Source: Myxococcota bacterium
GTDB taxonomy: Bacteria > Myxococcota > B64-G9
Assembly: GCA_022710975.1 (NCBI GenBank)
Contig: JAKLGA010000019.1
Coordinates: forward strand, 62,001-126,000
Reading direction: 5' to 3'
DNA: 64,000 nucleotides
Positions 26,908 to 38,700 of the stretch are shown here, one piece after another. Below the pieces are notes generated by a model. The model saw only the letters and a program-made list of their open reading frames with translations. It was not told the origin of the DNA and made no database searches. Made by a program: the position numbers and the translations under genes. Every line of letters starts with the position of its first letter. Position 1 is the stretch's first letter.

Positions 26908-27963
26908 ATGCCCACGCGTAGCAAGCAGAGGCGCCGCGGCGATCCGGCCACCGACGCGCCCCCGGCCGTCCGCCGCGGCCTCGACCAGGTCGCCCAGGCC
27001 TGCCTGGCGCTGGGAGAGAGCCTGCGCAAGAGCCGGGCGCTCGAGTCCACCCTGGCCGCGGTGACCGACACCGCGGTGGCCCTGACCCGCTCCTTCCAGG
27101 CCACCCTGCGGCTCCTGGACGACAGCGGCAAGCGCCTGCTGACCAGCGCGCGCAGCGGGCCCTCGGTCCACCGCCGGGGCAACACCCCCTTCCGCCTCGG
27201 GGAGGGCTTCATCGGCTGGGTGGCGGTGCACCAGAAGCCGGCCATGATCAACCGCGTCGGGCGCGATCCTCGGTTCGTGCACCGGCCCGGCCAGCTCTGG
27301 ACGCCCACCGCCCTCCTGGCCGCTCCGCTGCTGACCCCGCGCGGCTGCATCGGGGTGCTGTCGGTGGCCCGGCGCGGCGGGGCGCCCTTCACCAACCGGG
27401 ATCTCGCCCTGCTCCGGCTGGTGGTGCAGGTGTCGGAGCCTTACCTGGAGATCGCCCGCCTGCAGCGCATCAACGAGAGCGACCCACTCACCCTGCTGCA
27501 CAACCGGCGCCACCTGCAGGAACGCCTGCCGGAGGAGATCGGCCGGGCGGCCCGCCGGCGGCGGCCGCTGGCGGCGGCCCTGCTGGATCTCGACCGTTTC
27601 AAGCGGGTCAACGACGGCCACGGCCACGAGGTGGGCGACGAGGTGCTGGTCGAGTTCGCCGAGCGCCTGAGGGCCTCCAGCCGCGCGACCGATGTGCTGG
27701 CCCGCTGGGGCGGCGAGGAGTTCGTGGTGCTGCTGCCGCGGACCACCCTGGCCCAGGCGAGCATGGTGGCCGAGCGCATGCGCCGGGCGGTGGCCGACCA
27801 GCCCTTCCAGACCTCGGCCGGCAAGCTGTGGGTGACCCTCAGCGCCGGCGTGGTCGCCTGGCGGCGGGGGGAGGGCGACGCCTCCCTCCTGCGGCGCGCG
27901 GATCAGGCCATGTACGCGGCCAAGGAGGCGGGCCGCAACCGCGTCGAGACCGCCCGGGGCTGA
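26908..27963 (+). CDS. GAF-GGDEF diguanylate cyclase
   Basis: 351 aa, cytoplasmic. GAF domain about residues 35-170 (ALTRSFQATLRLLDDSGKRLL ... LGEGFIGWVAVHQKP), then GGDEF domain about 180-350 with DLDRFKRVNDGHGHEVGD, catalytic GGEEF at 268-272 (RWGGEEFVVLLP) and an RxxD product-inhibition site (RATD 259-262), five residues upstream as in active, feedback-inhibited cyclases. It should make c-di-GMP in response to a GAF ligand. ATG 26908 follows GGAGGT by 7 nt; the GTG at 26899 sits inside the Shine-Dalgarno. It lies directly upstream of a c-di-GMP-degrading type regulator. Confidence 0.93.
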   Translation: MPTRSKQRRRGDPATDAPPAVRRGLDQVAQACLALGESLRKSRALESTLAAVTDTAVALTRSFQATLRLLDDSGKRLLTSARSGPSVHRRGNTPFRLGEGFIGWVAVHQKPAMINRVGRDPRFVHRPGQLWTPTALLAAPLLTPRGCIGVLSVARRGGAPFTNRDLALLRLVVQVSEPYLEIARLQRINESDPLTLLHNRRHLQERLPEEIGRAARRRRPLAAALLDLDRFKRVNDGHGHEVGDEVLVEFAERLRASSRATDVLARWGGEEFVVLLPRTTLAQASMVAERMRRAVADQPFQTSAGKLWVTLSAGVVAWRRGEGDASLLRRADQAMYAAKEAGRNRVETARG

Positions 27964-27993
27964 GCAAAAAACCGTGACAGACCGATGGGTTGA

Positions 27994-28023
27994 TTGACAG
28001 CCAGCGGCCCCGCGTGGTACACG
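27994..28023 (+). promoter_or_regulatory. Promoter of the HD-GYP regulator
   Basis: -35 TTGACA (27994-27999), 18-nt spacer, -10 TACACG (28018-28023) preceded by GG, the same design as at 5437 and 51995. It argues against starting translation at the in-frame codon 27994. Confidence 0.5.
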
Positions 28024-28083
28024 CATGGAGCGTGTCCGCGGCCCGGGGGCGGGGCGTGGCCGAGGGAAGAGGGACGGGCGAGC

Positions 28084-29604
<1,521 letters not shown>

Positions 29605-29611
29605 AGGCCGC

Positions 29612-29908
29612 TCAACCCCGGGCCGGCCGGCGGCAGGCCCGCGCGGCCAGGGCGCGCACCAGGCGGTGGCGCAGGTGGCGCCGGCACAGCTCGAGATCGC
29701 CCGGGGCGGCCGGCAGCCAGGGGCACTCCTCGGCGGCGCGCAGCGCGCCCATCTCCACCACCCGCTCGAGCCGGCCCGCGTCCAGCCGGAACCCGGGTCC
29801 GTCGGGCTCGGCCTGGGCGAAGTAGTCGGCCCCCAGCTGGCGCAGGAGATCGTCCGCGATGCGCCGCGCCGCCAGGAGCGGAGAGAGGTTGACGAGCTGG
29901 GGATCCAC
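29612..29908 (-). CDS. Small hypothetical protein
   Basis: 98 aa, soluble, Arg/Ala/Leu-rich, beginning MDPQLVNLSPLLAARRIADD and with Cys residues in a C-terminal helical half (LELCRRHLRHRLVR). No homology recognised. Support for a real gene is a promoter whose transcript start falls about 4 nt before the GTG, so it would be leaderless, and convergent placement that keeps it clear of the HD-GYP gene by 7 nt. The promoter is back to back with that of the kinase at 29990. Confidence 0.5.
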   Translation of the reverse strand: MDPQLVNLSPLLAARRIADDLLRQLGADYFAQAEPDGPGFRLDAGRLERVVEMGALRAAEECPWLPAAPGDLELCRRHLRHRLVRALAARACRRPARG

Positions 29909-29918
29909 GTTGGACCGG

Positions 29919-29948
29919 AAGGTAGCACGCGCGGCGGGCGGGGTCCAT
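29919..29948 (-). promoter_or_regulatory. Promoter of the small hypothetical gene (leaderless)
   Basis: Minus strand: -35 ATGGAC (29948-29943), 18-nt spacer, -10 TACCTT (29924-29919). The GTG at 29908 would be about +5. Confidence 0.4.
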
Positions 29949-29951
29949 TTT

Positions 29952-29981
29952 TTGGTCGCGGCGCGGGCTCCGTGCTAACCT
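29952..29981 (+). promoter_or_regulatory. Promoter of the second kinase (leaderless)
   Basis: -35 TTGGTC (29952-29957), 18-nt spacer, -10 TAACCT (29976-29981) preceded by TGC. The GTG start at 29990 would be at about +3. Confidence 0.45.
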
Positions 29982-29989
29982 CGTTGCGC

Positions 29990-31591
29990 GTGGAGACCCT
30001 GCCCAGAAAGCTCGGGCGTTACGTGCTCGAGGAGCTGTTGGCCACCGGGGGGATGGCCGAGATCTACCGCGCGCTCCTGCCCGCCCCGGTCGAGGAGGCC
30101 TCCAAGATCCTGGTGATCAAGCGGGTGCTGCCCCACCTGGCGCGCAACCGCGAGTTCATCGATCTGTTCCTGGACGAGGCGCGCATCAGCGTGCCACTCA
30201 GCCACGGCAACATCGTGCAGATGTTCGAGCTGGGCGAGGAGGACGGCGACTATTTCTTGGCCATGGAGTACGTGCGCGGCCGGGATCTGGACAGCGCGCT
30301 GCAGCGCCTGCGCGCGAAGGGCGAGGTCATGCCGCTGGCGCTCGCCCTGCACATCGCCGCCGGGGTGGCCGACGGGCTGGACTACGCCCACACCTTCAGG
30401 GACGCCGCCGACCGACCCGCCGGCATCGTTCACCGGGACGTGAGCCCGCACAACATCCTGCTGGGCTACCAGGGCGAGGTGAAGATCACCGACTTCGGCA
30501 TCGCCAAGGCCCGCAGTCGCCTGCACCAGACCTCCCAGGGCATCATCCGCGGCAAGGCCTGCTACCTGTCCCCCGAGCAGGCCGAGAGCCGCCCGCTGGA
30601 CGGCCGCTCGGACCAGTTCAGCCTCGGGGCGGTGCTGTGGGAGCTGCTCACCGGCCGGCGCGCCTTCGAGGGCGACAGCGAGGTGGCCAGCCTGGAGCGG
30701 GTGCGCGCGGCCGAGGCGCCGCCGCCCTCCCGGCTCCGGCCGGAGCTGCCCCCGGCTGTGGACGGGATCGTGGCCCGGGCCCTCGCGCGCGCGCCCGAGG
30801 AGCGCTTCCCCTCCTGCCGGGCGCTGGCGGTCGAGCTGCGCAGGGTCCAGGCGCAGGTGGAGGCGGCCGCGCCCTCGCAGGGCCTGGGGGACTTCCTGCG
30901 CGGGCTGTTCGCGGCCGAAATCACCCGGGAGATCCGCACCCGCGGCGCGCGCGAGCAGCTCCTCGAGCGCCTGGCGCCCGCCCAGCGCCTGGCCGCCACC
31001 AGCCTCAGCACCGACGAGATCCTGCGCATGGGCACGGTCGACATGCAGGCGCCGGTGGCGCGGGAGGTTCCCCCGCCGCGCAAGCTCGGCCACCGCCTGC
31101 TGCCCGCCGTGGGCGTCTTCGGCGGGCTGCTCGCCCTGCTCGCGCTGGCCCTGCGCTGGATCGGGTGGCCGCCCCCGACGGATCTCACCCAGGACGCCGG
31201 AGCGCCGCTCGCCCAGGACGCGGGTGCGCCGCTCGCCGAGGACGCGGGCGCGCCGCTCGCCGAGGACGCGGGCGCGCCGGACGCCGGACCGGCCGAGCGA
31301 ACGGACGCGGCGGCCCCCACCCCTGGCGACCCGGCCCCGTCACCCGCCGACGCGGGCGCGGCCATCGAGGAGCCGCCGGGCTTCCTCAACCTGAACGCCA
31401 GCCCGTGGGCCTTCGTGGAGCTGGACGGGCAGCGCTTGCCCGGGGAGACCCCGCTCTTCCGCGTGCGCGTGGCGCCCGGTCCGCACCGGTTGCGCTTTTT
31501 CAACCCCAAGCTTAGGATCGAGCGCACGCAGGCGATCACCGTGCGCTCCGGCCAGACCCAGACGGTGAGCGTCGAGCTGCTCGGGCCCTGA
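29990..31591 (+). CDS. Membrane Ser/Thr protein kinase with PEGA-like tail
   Basis: 533 aa. Kinase domain about residues 6-275: ATP-site Lys in [11 protein letters not shown] in [14 protein letters not shown] in ITDFGIAKA, and [11 protein letters not shown] transmembrane helix follows ([19 protein letters not shown], about 365-385), then a repeated DAGAPLAE linker, and a single PEGA-like domain at the C-terminus ([20 protein letters not shown]). Its architecture is a shorter version of the kinase at 9315. It has GTG (29990) without a Shine-Dalgarno, and the promoter places +1 within 3 nt, so the mRNA looks leaderless. The lipoprotein gene follows after 32 nt. Confidence 0.9.
   Translation: METLPRKLGRYVLEELLATGGMAEIYRALLPAPVEEASKILVIKRVLPHLARNREFIDLFLDEARISVPLSHGNIVQMFELGEEDGDYFLAMEYVRGRDLDSALQRLRAKGEVMPLALALHIAAGVADGLDYAHTFRDAADRPAGIVHRDVSPHNILLGYQGEVKITDFGIAKARSRLHQTSQGIIRGKACYLSPEQAESRPLDGRSDQFSLGAVLWELLTGRRAFEGDSEVASLERVRAAEAPPPSRLRPELPPAVDGIVARALARAPEERFPSCRALAVELRRVQAQVEAAAPSQGLGDFLRGLFAAEITREIRTRGAREQLLERLAPAQRLAATSLSTDEILRMGTVDMQAPVAREVPPPRKLGHRLLPAVGVFGGLLALLALALRWIGWPPPTDLTQDAGAPLAQDAGAPLAEDAGAPLAEDAGAPDAGPAERTDAAAPTPGDPAPSPADAGAAIEEPPGFLNLNASPWAFVELDGQRLPGETPLFRVRVAPGPHRLRFFNPKLRIERTQAITVRSGQTQTVSVELLGP
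31193..31285 (+). repeat. 24-bp tandem repeat coding for DAGAPLAE units
   Basis: Three full copies and one partial copy of a 24-bp unit (31193-31216, 31217-31240, 31241-31264, 31265-31285), encoding DAGAPLA(Q/E). It lies in the extracytoplasmic linker of the second kinase. Confidence 0.8.
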
Positions 31592-31623
31592 GGACGCGAG
31601 CTCGTGCGGCAGGAGGAGAATCG

Positions 31624-32985
<1,362 letters not shown>

Positions 32986-33000
32986 GCGCCCCCGCGGCTG

Positions 33001-34593
33001 CTACGGATTGAAGAGCTCGTAGTCCTCGATGGCGGGCTGGCCGTTGGCGCCCTGGCCTCCGACCAGGAGCACCATGCCGTTTCGCAGCAGGTGGGCCGTG
33101 TGGCCAGCGCGCTTGGCGACCATGTCCTTGCGCACCGTCACCCGTCCACCCAGCGGATCGAGGATCTGCGCGTTGTTGTACGCGGAGGCGGGCCCGTCGT
33201 CGTTGAACCCACCCGCGATGAGCACGCGTCCGTCGTCCAGCAGCGTGGCCGTGTGCCGGTAGCGCGGCAGGACCCTGGAGGACTCCGCGCTCGCGCCGGT
33301 GGCCGGATCGACGAGCTCGCAGGAGTCCAGCGCGTCCCCGGGTCCGGGCAGGCCGCCGCACACGAACACCCGGGCGCCCTCGCCCTGATCGGGCAGCAGC
33401 ACGGCGCTGGCCTCGGCCCGGGCGTGCAGCAGGCTGCCGAGGCTCTCCACGCGCGGCCCACCGTCGAAGGTGATGCGATCGATGCGCGCGCTGGCCGTCC
33501 GGTCCTCGGCCTGCTCGACCGGCCACTCCCGGAAGGTGGTCCAGCCGCCGATCACCAGCACCCCCTCGGGGGTGGCCACCATGGCCGGGGCGACCCGCGC
33601 CTCGCCGAGCGCGCCGACCTCGCTGAAGGTGCCCAGGCTGGCGTCGAACACCTCGACCGAGGCGAGCGGCACGCCCGCGGCGTCCAGCCCGCCGGCGACC
33701 ACCACGGCCTGCGTGGGCTCGGGCAGGGTCACCTGGCCGGCGCGGGTCCGGGGCCTGGCCAGCCCGACCCGGGCCGGGAAGAAGTGGACGTCCTCGGGCT
33801 CGAAGGTCTCGGCGGCGAACTCGGAGTCGACCGGCTCCCCGCCCACGGCCAGGTAGGTGTCGCGCCCGACCAGCCGATCCAGGGAGAAGAAGGCCCGCCC
33901 CGCGCTCAGGCACAGCCGCTCGTCCGCGACGCACTCGGGCCAGGACGAGTCCAGCAGGAAGGCCCCCGCGGTGGGGTCGAAGCGCTCGGCGCTCCGCAGG
34001 GCCACGCTCGCGTCCCGCCGGGCCAGCGGGTCGTCCTGCGCCTCGGCCCCCACCCCGCCGGCCAGCAGCACCAGGCCATCGGGCAGCTCGGCCCCGGCGT
34101 GGAAGGCGCGCCCCTCCCCGGTGCGGCTGCTGGTGCGGAAGCGGTCGGCGAACCCCGGCGCGCTCACCTCGGTGGCCGAGGGCGGCCCCGAGAACATCCC
34201 CACCAGGCTCAGGTACAGGTACAGGGTCTGATCTCCCGCCCGCACCTCGAAGGGCCTCGACAGCCCCCGCGACTGCACGTAGCCGCTGCCGTTCAGCCCC
34301 TCCACCCTGACCTGCACGACCTGCCCGACCGGCAGGGCCGAGAAGGCCTGGGCCGAGGAGGCCGAGGCGTCCACCTCCGCGACCCGCGGGGACATCCCCT
34401 CGCCATCCACGCGCACGCGCAGCCAGCGGATGTCCTCGAGCGGGTTCTGCCCCTCGCGGGCGGTGTGCACGAGCTGGATGTCCAGCCGACCCACGTCCCA
34501 CTGGCAGCCCGCGCCGGGCGCGGCTGCCAGGAGCAGGCCGAGCAGGCGCAGCGTTTGCGCCAGTCGCCACCTAGTGGATGCGCACGCGCACAT
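33001..34593 (-). CDS. Kelch-repeat lipoprotein
   Basis: 530 aa. N-terminal signal with Cys after PGAG (PGAGCQWD, about residue 30), then repeats with the kelch pattern: GGxxxxG blades such as VLLAGGVGAEAQ, VVVAGGLDAAGVPLASVEVFD, VLVIGGWTTFREW, VFVCGGLPGPG, VLIAGGFNDDGPASAYNNAQIL, VLLVGGQGANGQPAIEDYELF. It forms a beta-propeller at the cell envelope, with unknown partner. The ATG start (34593) overlaps the upstream gene by 23 nt and has no clear Shine-Dalgarno, so translation may be coupled. The start is uncertain. Confidence 0.82.
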   Translation of the reverse strand: MCACASTRWRLAQTLRLLGLLLAAAPGAGCQWDVGRLDIQLVHTAREGQNPLEDIRWLRVRVDGEGMSPRVAEVDASASSAQAFSALPVGQVVQVRVEGLNGSGYVQSRGLSRPFEVRAGDQTLYLYLSLVGMFSGPPSATEVSAPGFADRFRTSSRTGEGRAFHAGAELPDGLVLLAGGVGAEAQDDPLARRDASVALRSAERFDPTAGAFLLDSSWPECVADERLCLSAGRAFFSLDRLVGRDTYLAVGGEPVDSEFAAETFEPEDVHFFPARVGLARPRTRAGQVTLPEPTQAVVVAGGLDAAGVPLASVEVFDASLGTFSEVGALGEARVAPAMVATPEGVLVIGGWTTFREWPVEQAEDRTASARIDRITFDGGPRVESLGSLLHARAEASAVLLPDQGEGARVFVCGGLPGPGDALDSCELVDPATGASAESSRVLPRYRHTATLLDDGRVLIAGGFNDDGPASAYNNAQILDPLGGRVTVRKDMVAKRAGHTAHLLRNGMVLLVGGQGANGQPAIEDYELFNP

Positions 34594-35713
34594 CGACCAC
34601 GTCCTCGCGAAACACGGTCAGCGGCAACGCGATGGCCACCCCGAGCACCGCGGCCGCCACCGGCCAGATCCACCAGTGCTGCACGTACCAGGCGGGTGGC
34701 TCCTCCTCCAGGGGCGGAGGCCCCCCATCCGGAGGCAGGATCGCCAGGGGCTCTTCCGATCCGATCGATCCGACCGATCCGTCGGATCCGTCCACTTCAT
34801 CCACACCGCCGTCCACGCCGCCGTCCACGCTTCCGTCCACTTCGTCCACTTCGTCCACTCCGTCCACCTGATCCGACCCGTCTGCCCCATCCTCTGGAAT
34901 TCCAGCCAGCACCCGGGCCTGGGGCCACAGCCGCTCGGCGAGCAGGGCCCCGCCATCCCCGACCTCGGCCTCGTCGAGCATGGAGTTCTCCAGCGCCACG
35001 AAGCGGGCGCGGGTGGCGTCGAACAGCGCCAGGCGCAGGACGGGCCTGTCGCCGACGCGCTCGGAGGAGACCACCACCAGCCCTCGCAATCCGGCCGCCT
35101 GGCACATGCGCAGCAACTCCTCCGGGCGCGGGCTGCCCGGGGAGAGCGGCCCCAGCCGCTCGCGGGCGGCCAGGAAGGCGGCGCGCACGCCAGGGCTGTA
35201 GTAGCCCTCGTCGAGCTCCAGGCCCGGGGCCAGGGCGGCCGCGCGCATGAAGGCCTTCTCGGCCTCGGCCCGGTGCCCGGCCTGGTGCTCGGCCACGCCG
35301 ATCTGCAGCACCGGCTCGGCCAGCCGGCCGGGCTCGTAGAAGCGCACGCAGCCCTCCTCGAGCAGGGCCACCGCCTGGCGGTAACGCTCGAGCGCCTCGG
35401 GCAGCTTGAGCCCCAGGTGGAGCTGGCGGCCCTCGGCCAGCAGCCGGCCGGCCGCCTGCACCCGGCCCGCGGCCAGATCCGCCGCGCGCAGCCGGCCGAG
35501 CAGCTCCTCGCTCCCGAGCAGCGGCAGGCCGCGGGTCCCGAGCGCCTCGCGGGCGGCCAGCGCCGCCGGGCCGGCCGCGCCGGGGCCGGGCGGCAGGATC
35601 TCGAGCCAGCCGATCGGCTCCGCGGCCGGCGCCGCGACAGGCAGGCCGAGCGCCAGCCCGAGCAGGGCGGCCACCCAGCGGGCGCGGACGAGCCGTGGGA
35701 CGGGGATGCGCAT
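34571..35713 (-). CDS. TPR membrane-anchored protein (fifth paralogue, lacks PEGA)
   Basis: 380 aa. Signal peptide (WVAALLGLALGLPVAAPAAE), helical region (AEGRQLHLGLKLPEALERYRQ...) and a LDEGYYSPGVRAAFLAARERL motif corresponding to LDPxxFPP in the 12292-17834 family, then an alpha/beta segment (AGLRGLVVVSSERVG). It continues with a low-complexity Val-Asp-Gly stretch and a C-terminal transmembrane helix (IWPVAAAVLGVAIALPLTVF) and a short tail (VDVRVRIH). It lacks the PEGA unit, so it looks like a divergent member of that family. ATG 35713 has no Shine-Dalgarno and follows a promoter by 2 nt. It heads an operon with the kelch lipoprotein. Confidence 0.78.
   Translation of the reverse strand: MRIPVPRLVRARWVAALLGLALGLPVAAPAAEPIGWLEILPPGPGAAGPAALAAREALGTRGLPLLGSEELLGRLRAADLAAGRVQAAGRLLAEGRQLHLGLKLPEALERYRQAVALLEEGCVRFYEPGRLAEPVLQIGVAEHQAGHRAEAEKAFMRAAALAPGLELDEGYYSPGVRAAFLAARERLGPLSPGSPRPEELLRMCQAAGLRGLVVVSSERVGDRPVLRLALFDATRARFVALENSMLDEAEVGDGGALLAERLWPQARVLAGIPEDGADGSDQVDGVDEVDEVDGSVDGGVDGGVDEVDGSDGSVGSIGSEEPLAILPPDGGPPPLEEEPPAWYVQHWWIWPVAAAVLGVAIALPLTVFREDVVDVRVRIH
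34745..34885 (-). repeat. Low-complexity GTCGAC/GGATCG-rich repeat (VDG stretch)
   Basis: Irregular 6-12-bp units of TCCAC, TCCGAT and related triplets encode the minus-strand sequence of Val-Asp-Gly/Glu repeats (VDGVDEVDEVDGSVDGGVDG). Repeat copies are imperfect, so a slippage-prone microsatellite in the linker of the TPR protein is the simplest reading. Confidence 0.7.
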
Positions 35714-35721
35714 CGCGCTGC

Positions 35722-35750
35722 AGCCTAGCATCCGCGGGGAGCGCGGACAA
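35722..35750 (-). promoter_or_regulatory. Promoter of the TPR-kelch operon (leaderless)
   Basis: Minus strand: -35 TTGTCC (35750-35745), 17-nt spacer, -10 TAGGCT (35727-35722) preceded by TGC. ATG 35713 would be at about +3. Confidence 0.55.
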
Positions 35751-35765
35751 GCCGCGCGGGGGCCG

Positions 35766-38700
35766 TCAGGGAGCGCGGAAGGCGCGCGCGAACAGCGCCA
35801 TGAAATGCCGGAGCTGGCGTGCCCGGAGCTGCTCCCCCGCGCTGGCCGCCGCCGCGAGCGGGCTGCCGCCGATGCGGGCCGAGGACAGGGGCGCCGAGCG
35901 CCCGGCCAGGGGCCCGTGCGCCCAGGCCGGCTCGGGGTGCGGCGCGCTGTAGCGCCCGTCACCGTCCGCGTCGAGGAACACCGGGTTGGCCACGGCGTAG
36001 GGGTAGACCCGGAACACGCGCGGGACGGCGGCCGAGTCGATCTCCATCGGCAGCGGCACGCTGGTCAGCGCGCGGCTGAGGATGTCGCCGATCTCCAGCT
36101 TGAGGTAGGGGTGCGCGGAGTAGACCGGGCTCAGATCGCGGCCCTCCAGGCCCATGGCCACGACCACGTACCAGGTGTCCTCGGCGCCCACGGGTTCGTC
36201 GAAGACGGCGTCCAGGTTGACCACCCGCGGGTTGGGCACCCGCAGGCCCGAGACGTCCACGCGGCTGTCGGGGTCGAGCTCGTCGCCGGCCCCGGTCAGC
36301 ACGTGCGCCAGGTGGCCCGAGCGGTAGATCTCGACTCGATCCACGTCGAACCAGCCGGGCGACTGCACCCGCACCCGCAGCGGCGCGCTGGTCGCCCCGT
36401 CCGGCGGGGAGTAGGTGCCACCCACCTCCTCGTCCCCCAGCCACACCTGCACGAACGGGCCGTAGGAGGTGACCACCCGCCCGGCGCGGATGGCCCGGGC
36501 CAGGGCGCGCTCGTCGACGGCCGCCGGGCTCTCGGCCTCGAGCCGCACCCAGTTGCGCGGCAGGCCGCCCTCGGTCTGGGTGAACAGCGCGTGGCTGTCC
36601 GAGTCGCCCATGCCGGTGCGCACCACGCCGTAGTCGAGCAGCCGCAACCAGTCGTCGAACACGCCCTCGTGCTTGGTGCAGGGCTGGTCCGCCGGGGTCA
36701 GGGCGGCCACGCAGAAGCCGCCCTGGCAGGCGCGCCCGTCGCAGTCCTCCGGCCCGGCGCAGGGCAGCGCGCAGCGCATGCCCGCCCGGTCGCAGCGCTC
36801 GCCGGTGTCCGGGTCGCAGTCGGAGTCCGCGCTGCAGAAGGTGTAGAGCTCGCAGTCGCCCTCGCCGTCGGCGGCCCACAGGGCCTCCTGCTCGGCCGGG
36901 GTGCGCCGCAGCATCTCCTTGATGTAGGCCCGATCGACGGCGATCAGCTCGGCCTCCAGCACCTCGGTCGACGCGCCCTGGGCGGCCATGGCCTGCACGG
37001 CCTTGCGCGCCAGGTTGTAGTCGCGCACCTCGCCCGCGCTGGGGGTGCGGATCAGCTCGAAGCGCTTGGAGTTGAACAGCTCCAGCGCGTCGAAGGTGCC
37101 GGAGAACTGCTCCGGGGTGCCCAGCGGGTTCACGTGGATGGGCGGGAGGTACTCGAACAGGCTGCCCTCCACCCGGGACGGATCGTAGGCGTTGAGGCCG
37201 TACTGGTCGAAGTAGCCGAAGAAGGCGTCGCGCGGGTGGGCGACCAGCACCACCGTCTCCTCGGGCGGGAAACGGCCGAGCGCGCGCAGCTCCGTGTGCA
37301 GCTGCTCGGGCACCTTGCCGGTCCAGTCGATGGCGCCCTGCTCGCGCACCCGCTCGCCGTCGCGGAACTCCTCGTAGCGCACGGGGAAGGAGACCCAGTG
37401 GCCGATCTCCACGGTGGTCAGCTCGAGCCCCACCTGGGCGTGGACCCACGGCTCCAGGCCCATGTCGCGCGCGTAGGGGGCGAGATCGGTGATGTAGTCG
37501 TGGTCGGAGGTGGACAGGATCTCCACGCCCTCGCCGGCGAAGCCGGCCACGCGGTCGCGGTGCTTGACGGTGGCGTCGTAGGAGTTCACCCCGTGCACGT
37601 GGAAGTCGCCGGACATCCAGCCGGCGGTGTCCACCTCGCGCCGCAGGCGGAAGGTCAGGTGCGTCTCGCGCCCGGGCCGCACCTGCACCTGCTGCCGGTC
37701 CAGGCTGTACTCCATGCCACGGCTGGCCCACACGTCGTAGGCGCCCGCCTCGATCTCGATCACCCCGGCGCCCGTGGGCGCGTATTCGTAGCGGGCGATC
37801 CCCGCCGGGTAGGAGCCCTCCGCCAGGGCGGGCTGCCGGTGCACCCCGGGGGTGCACACGCAGCGGCCCTCGGTCTCGACGGGCGACTTCAGGCAGCGCT
37901 CGGTGAGATCGCACTGGCTGTCCTCGCGGCAGCCCGCGCGCGCCGTGCAGCGGTGGCTGCCGAGATCGCAGGCCCGCCCGGCCGGGCAGGAGTCGATCAG
38001 GCAGCGGCGCGCGCCGCCGGGGGCGTCCTCGCACTTGCCAGAGGCGCACTCCTCGTCCCCGGCGCACTCCTCCTCCAGCCGGCCGGCGCAGTCGGGTAGG
38101 CACTGGCCCAGCAGCAGCTTGGCCGGCACCCGCTGGTTCTGCTCGTCCAGCACCTCGAAGGCCACCCGGGCCGGGGGCTCCAGGGTGAGCAGGGCCTCCG
38201 CGCTCCCGTCGGCCGCCACGTCCACCCGCGCCACCCGGCTGACCGGCCGGCCGTGGGCCTTGGCCAGCAGGTAGTAGCTGCCGGGGGGCAGCAGGCCGTC
38301 GAAGGCCCCGGCCGGCAGATCGGTGGCGCGCCGATCGGTGCGCAGGTGGCTGACCGCGCCCTGGTGGCTGCGCGGCTCCAGGCACAGCGCGACGAAGTCC
38401 TCGGCGCCGAGCGTCCAGGCGGTCAGGGGGCTGCCACCCGGGTGGCACTCGGCCAGGGTGGCCGGCACCGGGTAGACGTGCACCTCGGCGCCGCTGACCG
38501 GCTGGCCATCCCGCCCGTCCACCACCCGCCCGGTGACCCGGCCGAGCGGCACGCCGCGGGCTGCCAGGATGGGCGCGGCCGCGGAGGCCACGTCGCCATC
38601 GCCCACCGCGAACAGACGCTCGAACACGAAGGAGCGGACCTGGCTGCAGTCGACGACCCGGGCGCACTGCTCCGGGGTGCCGCCGCAGGCGCTGGCGCAG

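Noticed and set aside
29666-29989. Upstream extension of the second kinase
   Set aside because: It runs antisense through the small gene at 29612-29908 and lacks kinase sequence; homology begins at [15 protein letters not shown].
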